This document shows positions 53,084 to 61,335 of a stretch of DNA of 64,000 nucleotides, in pieces. The stretch is from an uncultured Eubacteriales bacterium (GTDB taxonomy: Bacteria; Bacillota; Clostridia; Oscillospirales; Oscillospiraceae), in contig UQWI01000011.1 of the NCBI GenBank assembly GCA_900544765.1, forward strand, positions 31,214 through 95,213, read 5' to 3'. A program made the translations under genes and the position numbers. Position 1 is the stretch's first letter. Each line of letters starts with the position of its first letter. The notes beneath the pieces were generated by a model. That model was not told the origin of the DNA. It saw only the letters and a program-made list of their open reading frames with translations, and did not search any database.

Positions 53084-53989
53084 ATGAGAATGGGTGAAGG
53101 TAGAGAAACCTTCAATAGGCTTCTAAATTGGGATAGAGGACAAGCTCCTTCGGAGCGTTTAGCCGCTATCATATTATCCAAAGAGGGCTTTATGGGAATT
53201 GACCCCTCACATCCGTTAGGTGGTAAAGACGGACTAAAAGATATGACTCTATCCTTCGAAGGAAAACGGTGGATTGGAGCTGTATATTTTCCGCGCGGCC
53301 AGCAATCATTTACGGTTATAAAGGACAAATTTATTCACGACCTAGATGGCGTAAAAGCCAATGGTGCAAAGGGCCTAGTTTTTGTAACAAATCAAGAATT
53401 ACGCCTTAATGAAAGAAAAATTTTATCTGAGCTGGCCCCTAATATTGATATTCAAATATATCATTTGGAAAGAATTGCATCTTTATTGAATACACCTTCT
53501 TTCTACGGAATCAGAATGGAATTTCTGGATATTGAAATGAGCAAAGAAGAACAATTATCTTTTTTTGCCGATAAAGAACAACGCCTTATAAGAATGGAAA
53601 ACATTTTAGAGCGAATGGTTAGTGGTCTGGATGAATACAAGGCATTAGACGAATCTGTTTCGACAAAATTAGAGACTGATGACGATGAGCCTGAAGAATA
53701 TACGATTGAACCGCGCACGATGGACGAAGTAGCAGAAGCGGCGTATCAGTTCGTAGAAAAAATTTGGTTTGATCGCCATCTATCGTTAAAATATAAGGTT
53801 GAAAAGGGTATAGAAACTGTCGATCCTCAAATTTGGGAAGGTGCATTAAAGTCTGCTGAAAAAATGATACAGAAATATGGAGAGGAAAACCTCGGGCCTT
53901 ATAGTGATTTTGAATGGGGAATGTTAAATGGAAAACTATCGGCACTTAGGTGGGTATTAGGCGAAGATTGGGATATGCTTGATACATAA
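53084..53989 (+). CDS. predicted nuclease-like cargo protein (PD-(D/E)XK-like N-terminal domain)
   Basis: 301-aa protein in AT-rich DNA unlike the backbone. N-terminal about 130 residues: ETFNRLLNWDRGQAPSERL, AAIILSKEGF, LGGKDGLKDMTL, KRWIGAVYFPRGQQSF, KGLVFVTNQELRLNE; this order resembles the core of restriction-endonuclease-like folds (acidic residue after GGxDG, then a strand), although the usual ExK is replaced by the VYFPR strand. The C-terminal half is acidic and helical. AAAGGG lies 8 nt upstream. It is an isolated + strand insert with its own terminator; a defence role is possible but not shown. Confidence 0.6.
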   Translation: MRMGEGRETFNRLLNWDRGQAPSERLAAIILSKEGFMGIDPSHPLGGKDGLKDMTLSFEGKRWIGAVYFPRGQQSFTVIKDKFIHDLDGVKANGAKGLVFVTNQELRLNERKILSELAPNIDIQIYHLERIASLLNTPSFYGIRMEFLDIEMSKEEQLSFFADKEQRLIRMENILERMVSGLDEYKALDESVSTKLETDDDEPEEYTIEPRTMDEVAEAAYQFVEKIWFDRHLSLKYKVEKGIETVDPQIWEGALKSAEKMIQKYGEENLGPYSDFEWGMLNGKLSALRWVLGEDWDMLDT

Positions 53990-53993
53990 AAAT

Positions 53994-54035
53994 AACGCGG
54001 GGAAATATGGACATATACCCCTTTCCCCGCGTTTT
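53994..54035. terminator. bidirectional terminator
   Basis: A perfect 12-bp stem (AACGCGGGGAAA / TTTCCCCGCGTT) with a 16-nt loop between the convergent cargo gene and mobC. Confidence 0.88.
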
Positions 54036-54036
54036 G

Positions 54037-54384
54037 TCATAGCTCCACAATAGCAGACAGTTTTTTCAAAAGTTCGGACAATGGCCCCCACAGCTTTTCA
54101 TAGTCCCGTTGCAAGGCTTTGATTTCCTCGGGATAGATCCCGCCGTAGGTATTGGCCTGGATTGCCACTTGATTGAGATTGTTTGAGCACCGCCGTTGGA
54201 GCGACACCAGCTCCCGGACGGGCGAAAGGTCAACATGGAGTACATACCCATTCAACGCCATTTTCCGCATATAGGCCCCCATGTTTCGGATGCCCGCCTC
54301 GGCCATGCGTTCCCGGATCAGCGCCTGCTCCTCCTCCGACACCATCACATGGAGATTGATCGGGCGGCGGCGTTTCTTTGTCAT
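54037..54384 (-). CDS. mobC: MobC-like relaxosome accessory protein
   Basis: 115-aa protein with an N-terminal ribbon-helix-helix (RPINLHVMVSEEEQALIRERMAEAGIRNMGAYMRKMALNGYVL) and the MobC segment VSLQRRCSNNLNQVAIQANTYGG. It binds the transfer origin and helps the relaxase. Its start overlaps the stop of a 54-aa gene (ATGA). Confidence 0.92.
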   Translation of the reverse strand: MTKKRRRPINLHVMVSEEEQALIRERMAEAGIRNMGAYMRKMALNGYVLHVDLSPVRELVSLQRRCSNNLNQVAIQANTYGGIYPEEIKALQRDYEKLWGPLSELLKKLSAIVEL

Positions 54385-54545
54385 CGTTCCTCCCGTTCCA
54401 GACTGCGGATGGCCCGGGGCGGCTCTTTTACCTTGTCTAACGGCTTCTCTCGCTCCCGGGGGCTTGCGGAGATCGGGGCATGAAATTCCCGGTAAAGTCG
54501 CATGGCCTCCTGGTCGGCCAGTTCCTGTTCACGCTTTTTCTCCAT
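54381..54545 (-). CDS. 54-aa charged protein upstream of mobC
   Basis: Small Glu/Arg/Lys-rich protein (MEKKREQELADQEAMRLYRE ...). GGAGG lies 8 nt before the ATG, and the stop overlaps the mobC start as ATGA, a strong sign of a real coupled gene. No family recognised. Confidence 0.7.
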   Translation of the reverse strand: MEKKREQELADQEAMRLYREFHAPISASPREREKPLDKVKEPPRAIRSLEREER

Positions 54546-54557
54546 AATACAGACCTC

Positions 54558-55169
54558 CTATCTATCGTCCCGGCTGGGACTTTTCTTTTCCGGCGCATCC
54601 GGGGCCCGCTGTTCCCGGGCCTTGCGTCCGGCCTCTTTCATCTGCTCGGCAATCGGCGGCTTCTTTGCCGCACCACGTTCCGGCACAGGTTCACGGCCTT
54701 CGGGATTGTCATGGGCGGGCCGCAGCTCATAATCCTGCATTTCCCGTTCCGTCAAAGGATGGGCATAGGTGATGGCTCCCCATGCCTGGAACGCCTCACC
54801 CGGCACTTGCTGGCGGGTAAAGTATAAATCCATGTGGACAGGGCGGTTAAAGTAGCTGTTCGGGTAAGTGCCGATGTCGATAGGCCGCTGGGTGGAGTAG
54901 TACAGATAGGTTTCCTTGTCCGGGGCCGGTTCCACTTCCTGCACATGGTAACGCCGCTGGTAGTCCTCGGCCCGGTTGAGTAAGTCCCGTTCCGCCATAT
55001 CCGGCTCATTCATGTAGTGGCCCCAAAAGTAATTCCGCTGGCCGTCCTGCTCGTTAAAACGCCACGTCACAAAGGGATTAGGGGCCCTGCTATTTTCCCC
55101 CAGGGCAAAACCGCACTGATTGTCAAACAGGATCGTGCGGCGGATCACATAGCCTTGATTTTCTTCCAG
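54558..55169 (-). CDS. conserved element protein, apparent CTG start
   Basis: 203-aa protein. With the CTG at 55169 (AAGGAGGTG 5 nt upstream) it starts MEENQGYVIRRTILFDNQCG; the GTG at 55148 has no ribosome site and would remove seven residues. Conserved-looking segments: NPFVTWRFNEQDGQRNYFWGHY and YYSTQRPIDIGTYPNS, FQAWGAITYAHPLTEREMQDYEL. The C-terminus is low-complexity and charged. I recall similar proteins in related elements without a known function. Confidence 0.75.
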   Translation of the reverse strand: MEENQGYVIRRTILFDNQCGFALGENSRAPNPFVTWRFNEQDGQRNYFWGHYMNEPDMAERDLLNRAEDYQRRYHVQEVEPAPDKETYLYYSTQRPIDIGTYPNSYFNRPVHMDLYFTRQQVPGEAFQAWGAITYAHPLTEREMQDYELRPAHDNPEGREPVPERGAAKKPPIAEQMKEAGRKAREQRAPDAPEKKSPSRDDR

Positions 55170-55196
55170 AATAACACCTCCTTAGATGCCCCGCCA

Positions 55197-55219
55197 CCTC
55201 TGGACAAAGTGTCCAGAAG
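55197..55219. repeat. GGGACA-N3-TGTCCC palindrome, copy 7 (variant)
   Basis: CTCTGGACA-AAG-TGTCCAGAAG. A compensated change (GGGACA to TGGACA, matched in the other arm) keeps perfect pairing, which suggests the hairpin or dyad itself is conserved. It lies between two genes. Confidence 0.8.
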
Positions 55220-55348
55220 CGGCGGGGGTAGATGTGGAAAGCATTTGAGTAAAACAAGGGCAGGCCATAGAAAGATACGGCCCACCTCCAAAAGGGCCCC
55301 GGAAAGCCTTGATACAAGCGGGTTTTCCAGGGCCTAATTTTCCACACA

Positions 55349-55702
55349 TCACCTCCGTTTTTTCCGCATATAGTCCCGCTTTTGCCGCCGCAGGGCAATC
55401 CGGGCACAGGACTCGGAGCAGTAGGCCATGCGCCCATCCGCAGGGACGGCCCCGCCACAGATGGGGCAGGGCTTAAAATCCGGCCTGGGGCCCTCACTCA
55501 GCAGGGACACCTCCAGCGCCGGATCAAGGGGCAGGACGGCCTCTCGAAAGTAGCGGCAATATGCGCCCGTCCAGCATTTTCCCAGCATATAGCACTCACA
55601 GTCCAGAGGCAGACACCCGCACTCTCGGTCATAGTTGGCGCACCACTTTGTTACCAGGGCGCGGATCGCCCTTTTTTCCTCGCGTGTCAGTTCACGGGCC
55701 AA
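55349..55702 (-). CDS. Cys-rich VLP-domain protein
   Basis: 117-aa protein with two Cys groups: WCANYDRECGCLPLDCECYML...CWTGAYCRYF and a C-terminal zinc-ribbon-like CPICGGAVPADGRMAYCSESC. It matches the Cys_rich_VLP family of conjugative elements. The TTG at 55702 has GGAGG 7 nt upstream; a frame from 55756 overlaps the preceding gene in another frame and is unlikely. Confidence 0.8.
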   Translation of the reverse strand: MARELTREEKRAIRALVTKWCANYDRECGCLPLDCECYMLGKCWTGAYCRYFREAVLPLDPALEVSLLSEGPRPDFKPCPICGGAVPADGRMAYCSESCARIALRRQKRDYMRKKRR

Positions 55703-55706
55703 GCCG

Positions 55707-55883
55707 TCACCTCCCGCCAGCCGGGGCCCGCATGAGCTCCCGGTAGCAGGACACACAGCCGATGCCCCGCCAGTAGGGGCACCCGGAGCACCGGGAGCCC
55801 CTGGGCGGTTTCGCCGGGGCAGGAGCCTGGGGACGGGGCTTCTGCTTCATCATTTTTTCAAAGGGGCTGTCGGTAAACCTCAT
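55707..55883 (-). CDS. 58-aa Cys-rich small protein
   Basis: Pro-rich N-terminal half, then C-x2-C (CSGC) at 32-35 and C-x2-C (CVSC) at 43-46, a probable zinc site. Its ATG overlaps the stop of the DUF4366 gene (ATGA) and its stop is 4 nt before the TTG of the Cys-rich VLP gene, so it is tightly coupled on both sides. Function unknown. Confidence 0.75.
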   Translation of the reverse strand: MRFTDSPFEKMMKQKPRPQAPAPAKPPRGSRCSGCPYWRGIGCVSCYRELMRAPAGGR

Positions 55884-56671
55884 TTGTCAGCCTCCTCTCC
55901 GTCATCGTCCTCCTCGTCCCAGGGCGGGCCGTCATCGTCCTCGTCCCCGTAGGGTTCCCCGCCGTCATAGCCATCCAGCTCCCCGCCGTAGTCCTCCTCG
56001 GGTTCGGCGGCTTTTTCATGTTTCGGGCGATAAATCTTAAAGTACCAGCCAGCCCCGCCGCCGATCACCGCCACGGCCAGCACCAGCAGAAGCATCCCCA
56101 TATTGCCGCCCGTTTCCGGCTCGGCCTCCTCCGGGGCGGGTTCCCCGGTTTCCTCCGTTTCCACTGGTTCCGGCTCCACGCCCGCGCACTCGGTCATATT
56201 GACAGCGCAGACCGGGCAATCCGTATTGACAGCCCCCGCCGCGCATTTTTCAGAGCAGGAGCAGGCGGCCTGTTCCACCCCGGCAGCCTCCGCCGCAGCC
56301 AGCAGATCGGCTTCGTCCGTCATGCTCAAAAAGTAGGTTTCATACTGCTCGCCTTCCTCGTCCACGGGCTTGTCATAGTCAATGACAATGTAAAAGGTGT
56401 TCCCGCCCGCCGTCTGCACCGTGATAAACTGCTTGTTGGTGTGCTCGTCATAGAGCAGATCACGGGTAACAAGGTTGCCCTCCTCCGAGAAGCCCTCGCC
56501 CGGTTCAATGGTGGGCTCCGGCTCCGGGGCCGTGGTTTCCTCGGTCATGGTGGGATCTCCATAGTTTTCGCCCTCACCGCCGTCTGCATAGGCAAAGGCT
56601 GGGACAGCCGAAAAGCCGCATAAAAGAACGGCGGCACAGAGCGCCGCCGTCAGAGACTTCCATCGTTTCAT
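55880..56671 (-). CDS. DUF4366 surface protein (CD1107-like)
   Basis: 263-aa protein: signal peptide MKRWKSLTAALCAAVLLCGF..AFA, an acidic/Pro linker, the DUF4366 domain at about 60-175 (TRDLLYDEHTNKQFITVQTAGGNTFYIVIDYDKP, LSMTDEADLL, Cys group), one membrane segment at about 190-215, and a very acidic Asp/Glu/Gly cytoplasmic tail. Start at 56671 (ATG) with AGGAGGAG upstream. A cell-envelope part of the transfer apparatus. Confidence 0.88.
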   Translation of the reverse strand: MKRWKSLTAALCAAVLLCGFSAVPAFAYADGGEGENYGDPTMTEETTAPEPEPTIEPGEGFSEEGNLVTRDLLYDEHTNKQFITVQTAGGNTFYIVIDYDKPVDEEGEQYETYFLSMTDEADLLAAAEAAGVEQAACSCSEKCAAGAVNTDCPVCAVNMTECAGVEPEPVETEETGEPAPEEAEPETGGNMGMLLLVLAVAVIGGGAGWYFKIYRPKHEKAAEPEEDYGGELDGYDGGEPYGDEDDDGPPWDEEDDDGEEADK

Positions 56672-56673
56672 AT

Positions 56674-56928
56674 TCAATTCTCCTCCTTCCTGCCGGGTTC
56701 AGACTTCGGGACACTTTGTCCCAAAGCCCCATCGCCCTTCAGCTTTTCAAACAGGAGCGGGAGCTCCGCAAGGGGGATGCTCATGCCCCGCACGATGTCC
56801 ACGATCTCGCTGTTTTCCGCCTCCAGCTTTTTCTGCTCCAGTTCTTTCAGTCGGGCCTGTTGTTCACTGATTTTAGCCTTGACCTTATCAATCTCGGCCT
56901 GGATTTTCATGCTTTTTGCCGTTGCCAT
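56674..56928 (-). CDS. DUF4315 coiled-coil protein
   Basis: 84-aa protein. An N-terminal coiled coil (MKIQAEIDKVKAKISEQQARL) is followed by IVDIVRGMSIPLAELPLLFEKLKG, the DUF4315 pattern. The last 16 residues (LGQSVPKSEPGRKEEN) are encoded by palindrome copy 8 and what follows, so this tail seems repeat-derived. It lies between the NlpC/P60 and DUF4366 genes. Confidence 0.85.
   Translation of the reverse strand: MATAKSMKIQAEIDKVKAKISEQQARLKELEQKKLEAENSEIVDIVRGMSIPLAELPLLFEKLKGDGALGQSVPKSEPGRKEEN
56702..56727. repeat. GGGACA-N3-TGTCCC palindrome, copy 8
   Basis: GACTTC-GGGACA-CTT-TGTCCC-AAAGC, inside the 3' end of the DUF4315 gene, translated as LGQSVPKS. Confidence 0.85.
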
Positions 56929-56941
56929 AGATAACCTCCAA

Positions 56942-58648
56942 TCATGGTAAACGCCCGTAGGCGTAGAAATGAGATTGCCAGTAGCTTGTATTTAGGTTTG
57001 CGTAACCGATGGGATCTCCACAGTGCAACATTTTATTGTCACCCACATAAATCCCACAATGGCTCACCCCCGGCGTGTCATAAGTACCCTTGAAAAAGAC
57101 CAGATCGCCGGGTTGCGGATTGCTGGTCGGCGTACAGATGTTATAAAGCCCCTGGGCCCCCAGGCGGCCCACATTCCAGCCGGAGTGATTGATTACCCAG
57201 GACACATAGCCCGAGCAGTCAAAGGATGTGGCCGGACTGGAGCCACCCCACACATAGGGATAGCCGATATATTTCTCGGCCTCGGAGAGAATGGCGGCAA
57301 AGGTTTCGTCATCCAGATACTCCCGGGGCACCTCGTATCCTTCGGGCGGTTCGGTGTACTTGCCGACATACTCGGAGCCGGGGAACAAATCCGGGCGGTT
57401 TCCCAGCGTTGCCATATAGATGGCATATCGGGACATCTGATCCTCGCTTAACAGGTAGACGGGCAGATGGGACAGGTTTTTGTTTTCCAGCGTCACATAG
57501 CAGATATAGTAATTGTAGGGAACCTCCACCTCGTAATCGTTGCCCTCGCTGTCGGTGCGGGTTTCCGTCCGGTAGCGTACCTCCACCACCACATCCTCGG
57601 TCAGAATGTACTGGCTGTCAAAGAGCGTTTGCAGAGAGCCCTCCACCTGGTCAAGCGTCCACTGTCCTTCATGGAGCGAACACAAAAGGGAAAGAAGTAC
57701 ATAGGGATCATGCTCGATCTCGTCCAGGTCAAAGTGGTACTCGTCATAGTCGTGGGTGCTTTCGTAGCTGTCCAGATAGCCGGATAGCTCCGCCTCCAAG
57801 TCACAGTAAGCGGCTTCGGCCCCCAGCAGATCCCCGTCCTCGCAAGGGTAGGTGCTGGCCCCCACCGCGCCGATGGTGCTGTTTCCCAGCGTAACAAGGG
57901 AAGAAGAACAGGACTGCATCACCAATACAAGCAGAACGCAGGCCAGAGCCAGCAGACAGCCCACGGGATGGCGTTTCACAAAACCAACCGCCAGGGCCGC
58001 CAGCTTTTCTGTGGTAACAGCCGTTTTCCCGGCGGCCTGGGCCCCGTATTTGGCCGCCTCCTTTGCCTGCTTCTGATACCTCTTGCGGAGCCGCCGCTTC
58101 TGCCAAAACCGGGACAAAGCGTTTTTGGAGAGCTCCGGGTGCTCCTGTGCGGCGGTGTGAAAATGGTAATCTGCCGTAGCCTTGATATATTTGGACTCGG
58201 CCTTACGAACCGCCTTTGCCGGGTGCTCCCGGATTTTCCGTTTCACAAACCGGGAGCCATGCCGCAGGGCAGACTCGCCCACAAGCTCAGAGCGGTGGGC
58301 CCCTTCGATGCCCACATTCTCATGCTCGTTTTCGTAAATCTTCCCATGCACAAAGCTGTGGGCGGAGCCGCTGGCCACCCGGCCCACACGCCTCACCGGG
58401 CCCGGCTTTTTGGGCGGCTTCTGTTTTGCCAGCTTTTCCTTTGCCCGATCCAGCTTTTCCCCGCGCTTTTCCATGCGGAGTTTGGATGCCGCCGCTTTCT
58501 CCTGGTTGCTTTTCTGCCGGAATTTTGACTTTGGGACACTTTGTCCCGAAGTACCCCCGGCGTTTCCTTCGCCAGCCCCGCCCGGATCGGCGGCCCCAGC
58601 CGCCTCCCTGGGTTCGGGGCCCGCGCCGTTATTCGGTTTTCGCTTCAT
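56942..58648 (-). CDS. NlpC/P60 cell-wall hydrolase of the transfer apparatus (CD1108-like)
   Basis: 568-aa protein. A basic N-terminal cytoplasmic part (about 1-220), a membrane segment near 227-250 (VGCLLALACVLLVLVM), an extracellular middle, then an NlpC/P60 peptidase at about 455-568 with catalytic Cys478 (SFDCSGYVSW) and His530 (GVSHCGIYVG). It opens peptidoglycan for the mating channel. Residues about 32-40 (GQSVPKSKF) come from palindrome copy 9. It overlaps the virB4 gene by 20 nt. Confidence 0.92.
   Translation of the reverse strand: MKRKPNNGAGPEPREAAGAADPGGAGEGNAGGTSGQSVPKSKFRQKSNQEKAAASKLRMEKRGEKLDRAKEKLAKQKPPKKPGPVRRVGRVASGSAHSFVHGKIYENEHENVGIEGAHRSELVGESALRHGSRFVKRKIREHPAKAVRKAESKYIKATADYHFHTAAQEHPELSKNALSRFWQKRRLRKRYQKQAKEAAKYGAQAAGKTAVTTEKLAALAVGFVKRHPVGCLLALACVLLVLVMQSCSSSLVTLGNSTIGAVGASTYPCEDGDLLGAEAAYCDLEAELSGYLDSYESTHDYDEYHFDLDEIEHDPYVLLSLLCSLHEGQWTLDQVEGSLQTLFDSQYILTEDVVVEVRYRTETRTDSEGNDYEVEVPYNYYICYVTLENKNLSHLPVYLLSEDQMSRYAIYMATLGNRPDLFPGSEYVGKYTEPPEGYEVPREYLDDETFAAILSEAEKYIGYPYVWGGSSPATSFDCSGYVSWVINHSGWNVGRLGAQGLYNICTPTSNPQPGDLVFFKGTYDTPGVSHCGIYVGDNKMLHCGDPIGYANLNTSYWQSHFYAYGRLP
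58527..58554. repeat. GGGACA-N3-TGTCCC palindrome, copy 9
   Basis: GACTTT-GGGACA-CTT-TGTCCC-GAAGTAC, inside the 5' part of the NlpC/P60 gene, translated as SGQSVPKS. Confidence 0.85.
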
Positions 58649-60992
58649 TTTTCACATCCTCCGGGCGGGTGGTCAGCAGGTTATAGATCTCGCCTTTCGG
58701 GAACCGATCCACAAAGGGGATGGTCACATTCCCATAGAACAGCAGGCCCTCGCCGGAATTGGAGTGGGTGATGTAGGAAAGCTGATGCTCGGAAATGCCG
58801 AGCTGTTTTGCCAAAATCGTCCGGTCACTTTGGGCCTGGGACAGCAGGATCATAAAATCCGTGTTGTCGAGAATGTTCTCAATCTCCCGGCTGGCCAAAA
58901 GGTCTTTCACATTCTGCGTAAGTGCGCTGGGGACACATCCTTTTTTTCGGAGCATCTTCCAGACCGCAACAAAATAGCTGGCGGTCAGAGGATCGCGGAG
59001 CAGGACATGGAACTCGTCAAAGTAGCACCAGGTCGCCACGCCCTCCCGAAAGTTGGTGTCCACCGCCTGGGAGACAAACTCGTTTGTGATGTGCATGGCA
59101 ATCTTGCGGAGGTTTTCTCCCATGTTCTTGAGCACGATGCACACCACCCGGCTGTCCGTTTTTACATTGGTGGGATGGTTAAAGAGATTGAGAGAGCCCG
59201 TACAGTAGAGCTCCAGGGCCGTTGCTACCCGGCGGGCCTCCGGCTCCGGCTGTTTGAGAAGCTCCTCGTACAAGTCCTGCAACAGCGGCGTTTTTTCAGT
59301 GGCAATCCCCAGGGCCTGCTCCCGGTAGACCAGCCGCACACAGCGGTCAACCACCGTTTTTTCGATGGGCTGTAAGCCGTCCTTGCCGCCTACCACCAGC
59401 TCGCACAGGGAAAGCAGGAAATCCGCCTTCATGGAGAGCGGGCTTTCCCCGGCGGTCATGTTAAGCTCCACATCCATCGGGTTTAAGTGGTGGGGGCTGT
59501 CCGGGGCAATCTCGATCACCTGGCCGCCCAGCCTGCGAACCAGCGGGGCATATTCCCCCATCGGATCAACAATCAAAATCCGATCCTGGGGGATGGCAAG
59601 GAACACATTTAAGAGCTCCCTTTTTGCGGCGAAAGATTTTCCCGAGCCGGTAGAGCCGAGATACAGCCCGTTGGCCGACTTCAGCTTTTTGCGGTCAGCC
59701 ATGATGACATTGTGGGAAAGGGCGTTCATGCCGTAGTAGAGGGCCTGTCCAGCCATCCGCAGCTCTCTTGTCATAAAGGGAATAAAAATCGCCGTGGAGC
59801 TGGTCGTCATGCCGCGCTGGATCTCCACCTCGTTATAGCCGAGAGCCAGCGAGGACACAAAGCCCTGTTCCTGTTGCCAGTCAAGACGCTTTAAGGAGCA
59901 GTTGTATTTCTGCGCGATGCCGCCCACAGTAAACACATCGTTTTCCAGCCGCTGGCGGGTGGGGGCAAAGTTTACCACCGTAAAAGTGAGCAGGAACATC
60001 CTCTCGTTGCGGGACTGGAGGTCAGCCAGAAGCTCCGCCGCGTCCTTGCTGAATGTGATAAGGTCGGGTGGCAGGATGTCGGGATCATACCCGGCCCGCA
60101 CCGCCTTACGCTGTTCCTCCACCTTCATTTTTCCGATGTCAGAGATTTTGCCCTTGATGGTCTTAATGGCCTTTAACTGATCCACCGTCTGAATATGGAG
60201 CGTGACCGTCATTTCCGCATCCATCTCTAAAATCTCCGCAAGGAGCTTGTCAGAGAGTTCGGACGCTAAAATCTGCAAGTAGGACACCGCGCCCCAATAC
60301 TGGCCGATCCGAAATGAGCGGGACTGCCGAAAGTCGAAGCTGTCCGGGGCAATAAAGTCCTTTGTGCCGAGCCCGGTCTGCGGAATGTCCTTCCACGAAA
60401 AGCGGAACGGCTCCCGGTTTCCCGGGTGCATCTGGCTATAAAGCAAGGCCAGCCTTGCCCGCCCGTCCATCGGCTCACAGGGAACACCCAGCCGCTTGAA
60501 GTTTCCCATCACATCGGCCTCCACGCGCTCCAGGCGGGGGCGGGCCTCCGCGATCCCTTCGGCGGGTATGCCGAAAGTGATGTATTTGGAGCGTTCAATG
60601 CCGTTGTTGCTTTTGGCGATCTGATTTTTCAGCATCCCGGTAAATTCCTCCCGGACGCTGTTAAAATCATCATCCGCCTGGGGAATGTTTACCTTGTAGC
60701 GGCTCCTGGAATGGGAACGGCGGTTGATAAAAGAAAGCTGGAACGGCAGAGTGCTGTCAAAGTAGTTGAGGAATGAGCTCCAGCCGCCGAAAATCGCCGT
60801 CTGATCCTCGGTACTTGCCACGGAATAATTGATGTCCTCATATTCCACGGTCTTTGTATAGAGCCCGCCGGGGAGCTTGCACACCCCGTCCGGGTGCATT
60901 GCCAGATAGGGGATCGTCTGCTGGACGGACAAGGCCGCCCGGCTGTTACCCCTTCCGGGACTGTTTTTGCTTTTTGCCTTTCGCAATCGCAT
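58629..60992 (-). CDS. VirB4/TraE-like conjugation ATPase
   Basis: 787-aa type IV secretion ATPase. Walker A GSTGSGKSFAAKRE with Lys452, Walker B-like RILIVDPMGEYAPL, later motif TWCYFDEFHVLL and LTQNVKDLLASREIE. It powers DNA transfer. AGGAGG abuts the ATG at 60992; a TTG two codons on (60986) is at better spacing. The start overlaps the PrgI-family gene. Confidence 0.93.
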   Translation of the reverse strand: MRLRKAKSKNSPGRGNSRAALSVQQTIPYLAMHPDGVCKLPGGLYTKTVEYEDINYSVASTEDQTAIFGGWSSFLNYFDSTLPFQLSFINRRSHSRSRYKVNIPQADDDFNSVREEFTGMLKNQIAKSNNGIERSKYITFGIPAEGIAEARPRLERVEADVMGNFKRLGVPCEPMDGRARLALLYSQMHPGNREPFRFSWKDIPQTGLGTKDFIAPDSFDFRQSRSFRIGQYWGAVSYLQILASELSDKLLAEILEMDAEMTVTLHIQTVDQLKAIKTIKGKISDIGKMKVEEQRKAVRAGYDPDILPPDLITFSKDAAELLADLQSRNERMFLLTFTVVNFAPTRQRLENDVFTVGGIAQKYNCSLKRLDWQQEQGFVSSLALGYNEVEIQRGMTTSSTAIFIPFMTRELRMAGQALYYGMNALSHNVIMADRKKLKSANGLYLGSTGSGKSFAAKRELLNVFLAIPQDRILIVDPMGEYAPLVRRLGGQVIEIAPDSPHHLNPMDVELNMTAGESPLSMKADFLLSLCELVVGGKDGLQPIEKTVVDRCVRLVYREQALGIATEKTPLLQDLYEELLKQPEPEARRVATALELYCTGSLNLFNHPTNVKTDSRVVCIVLKNMGENLRKIAMHITNEFVSQAVDTNFREGVATWCYFDEFHVLLRDPLTASYFVAVWKMLRKKGCVPSALTQNVKDLLASREIENILDNTDFMILLSQAQSDRTILAKQLGISEHQLSYITHSNSGEGLLFYGNVTIPFVDRFPKGEIYNLLTTRPEDVKNEAKTE

Positions 60993-61335
60993 CCTCCTTT
61001 CTCACAGCGCCCCGCCCGGTAAACGGAGCGTAAATGTTTTCTGTCTGATAGTGCCGAACCCCGGGCCGCAGGAATTTGGCCCGGATGATGTTATGAACCA
61101 CTTTTTCAAAGGGGAGCCCGTCTTTTTCATACATCGCCAGCAGGAACGCCGGGAGCATGACCGCCAGCATAAGGAACATGGCCCCGGTATTCCCCAGGGG
61201 CTCCCGCGCCAGCAGGTAGGACGGGATGCCGATGGCCGCCGCCCCGCCAAAACAGATGAGCTGGCGCTTTGTCAGATTGAACGCCATTTTCGTTTTGATT
61301 TTGGATAAGTCATTCGGGACATTTACATAGGGCAT
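60946..61335 (-). CDS. PrgI-family membrane protein
   Basis: 129-aa protein: MPYVNVPNDLSKIKTKMAFNLTKRQLICF, two hydrophobic segments (about 30-48 and 52-72), then VVHNIIRAKFLRPGVRHYQTENIY and a basic tail. PrgI proteins sit next to VirB4 in Gram-positive transfer systems. The ATG at 61335 has AAAGGAGG; a longer frame from 61653 shadows the methyltransferase gene. Confidence 0.9.
   Translation of the reverse strand: MPYVNVPNDLSKIKTKMAFNLTKRQLICFGGAAAIGIPSYLLAREPLGNTGAMFLMLAVMLPAFLLAMYEKDGLPFEKVVHNIIRAKFLRPGVRHYQTENIYAPFTGRGAVRKEDAIAKGKKQKQSRKG

Noticed and set aside
53084..53989. Calling the cargo protein a restriction endonuclease.
   Set aside because: The expected ExK catalytic pair is not evident; only fold-level resemblance is claimed.
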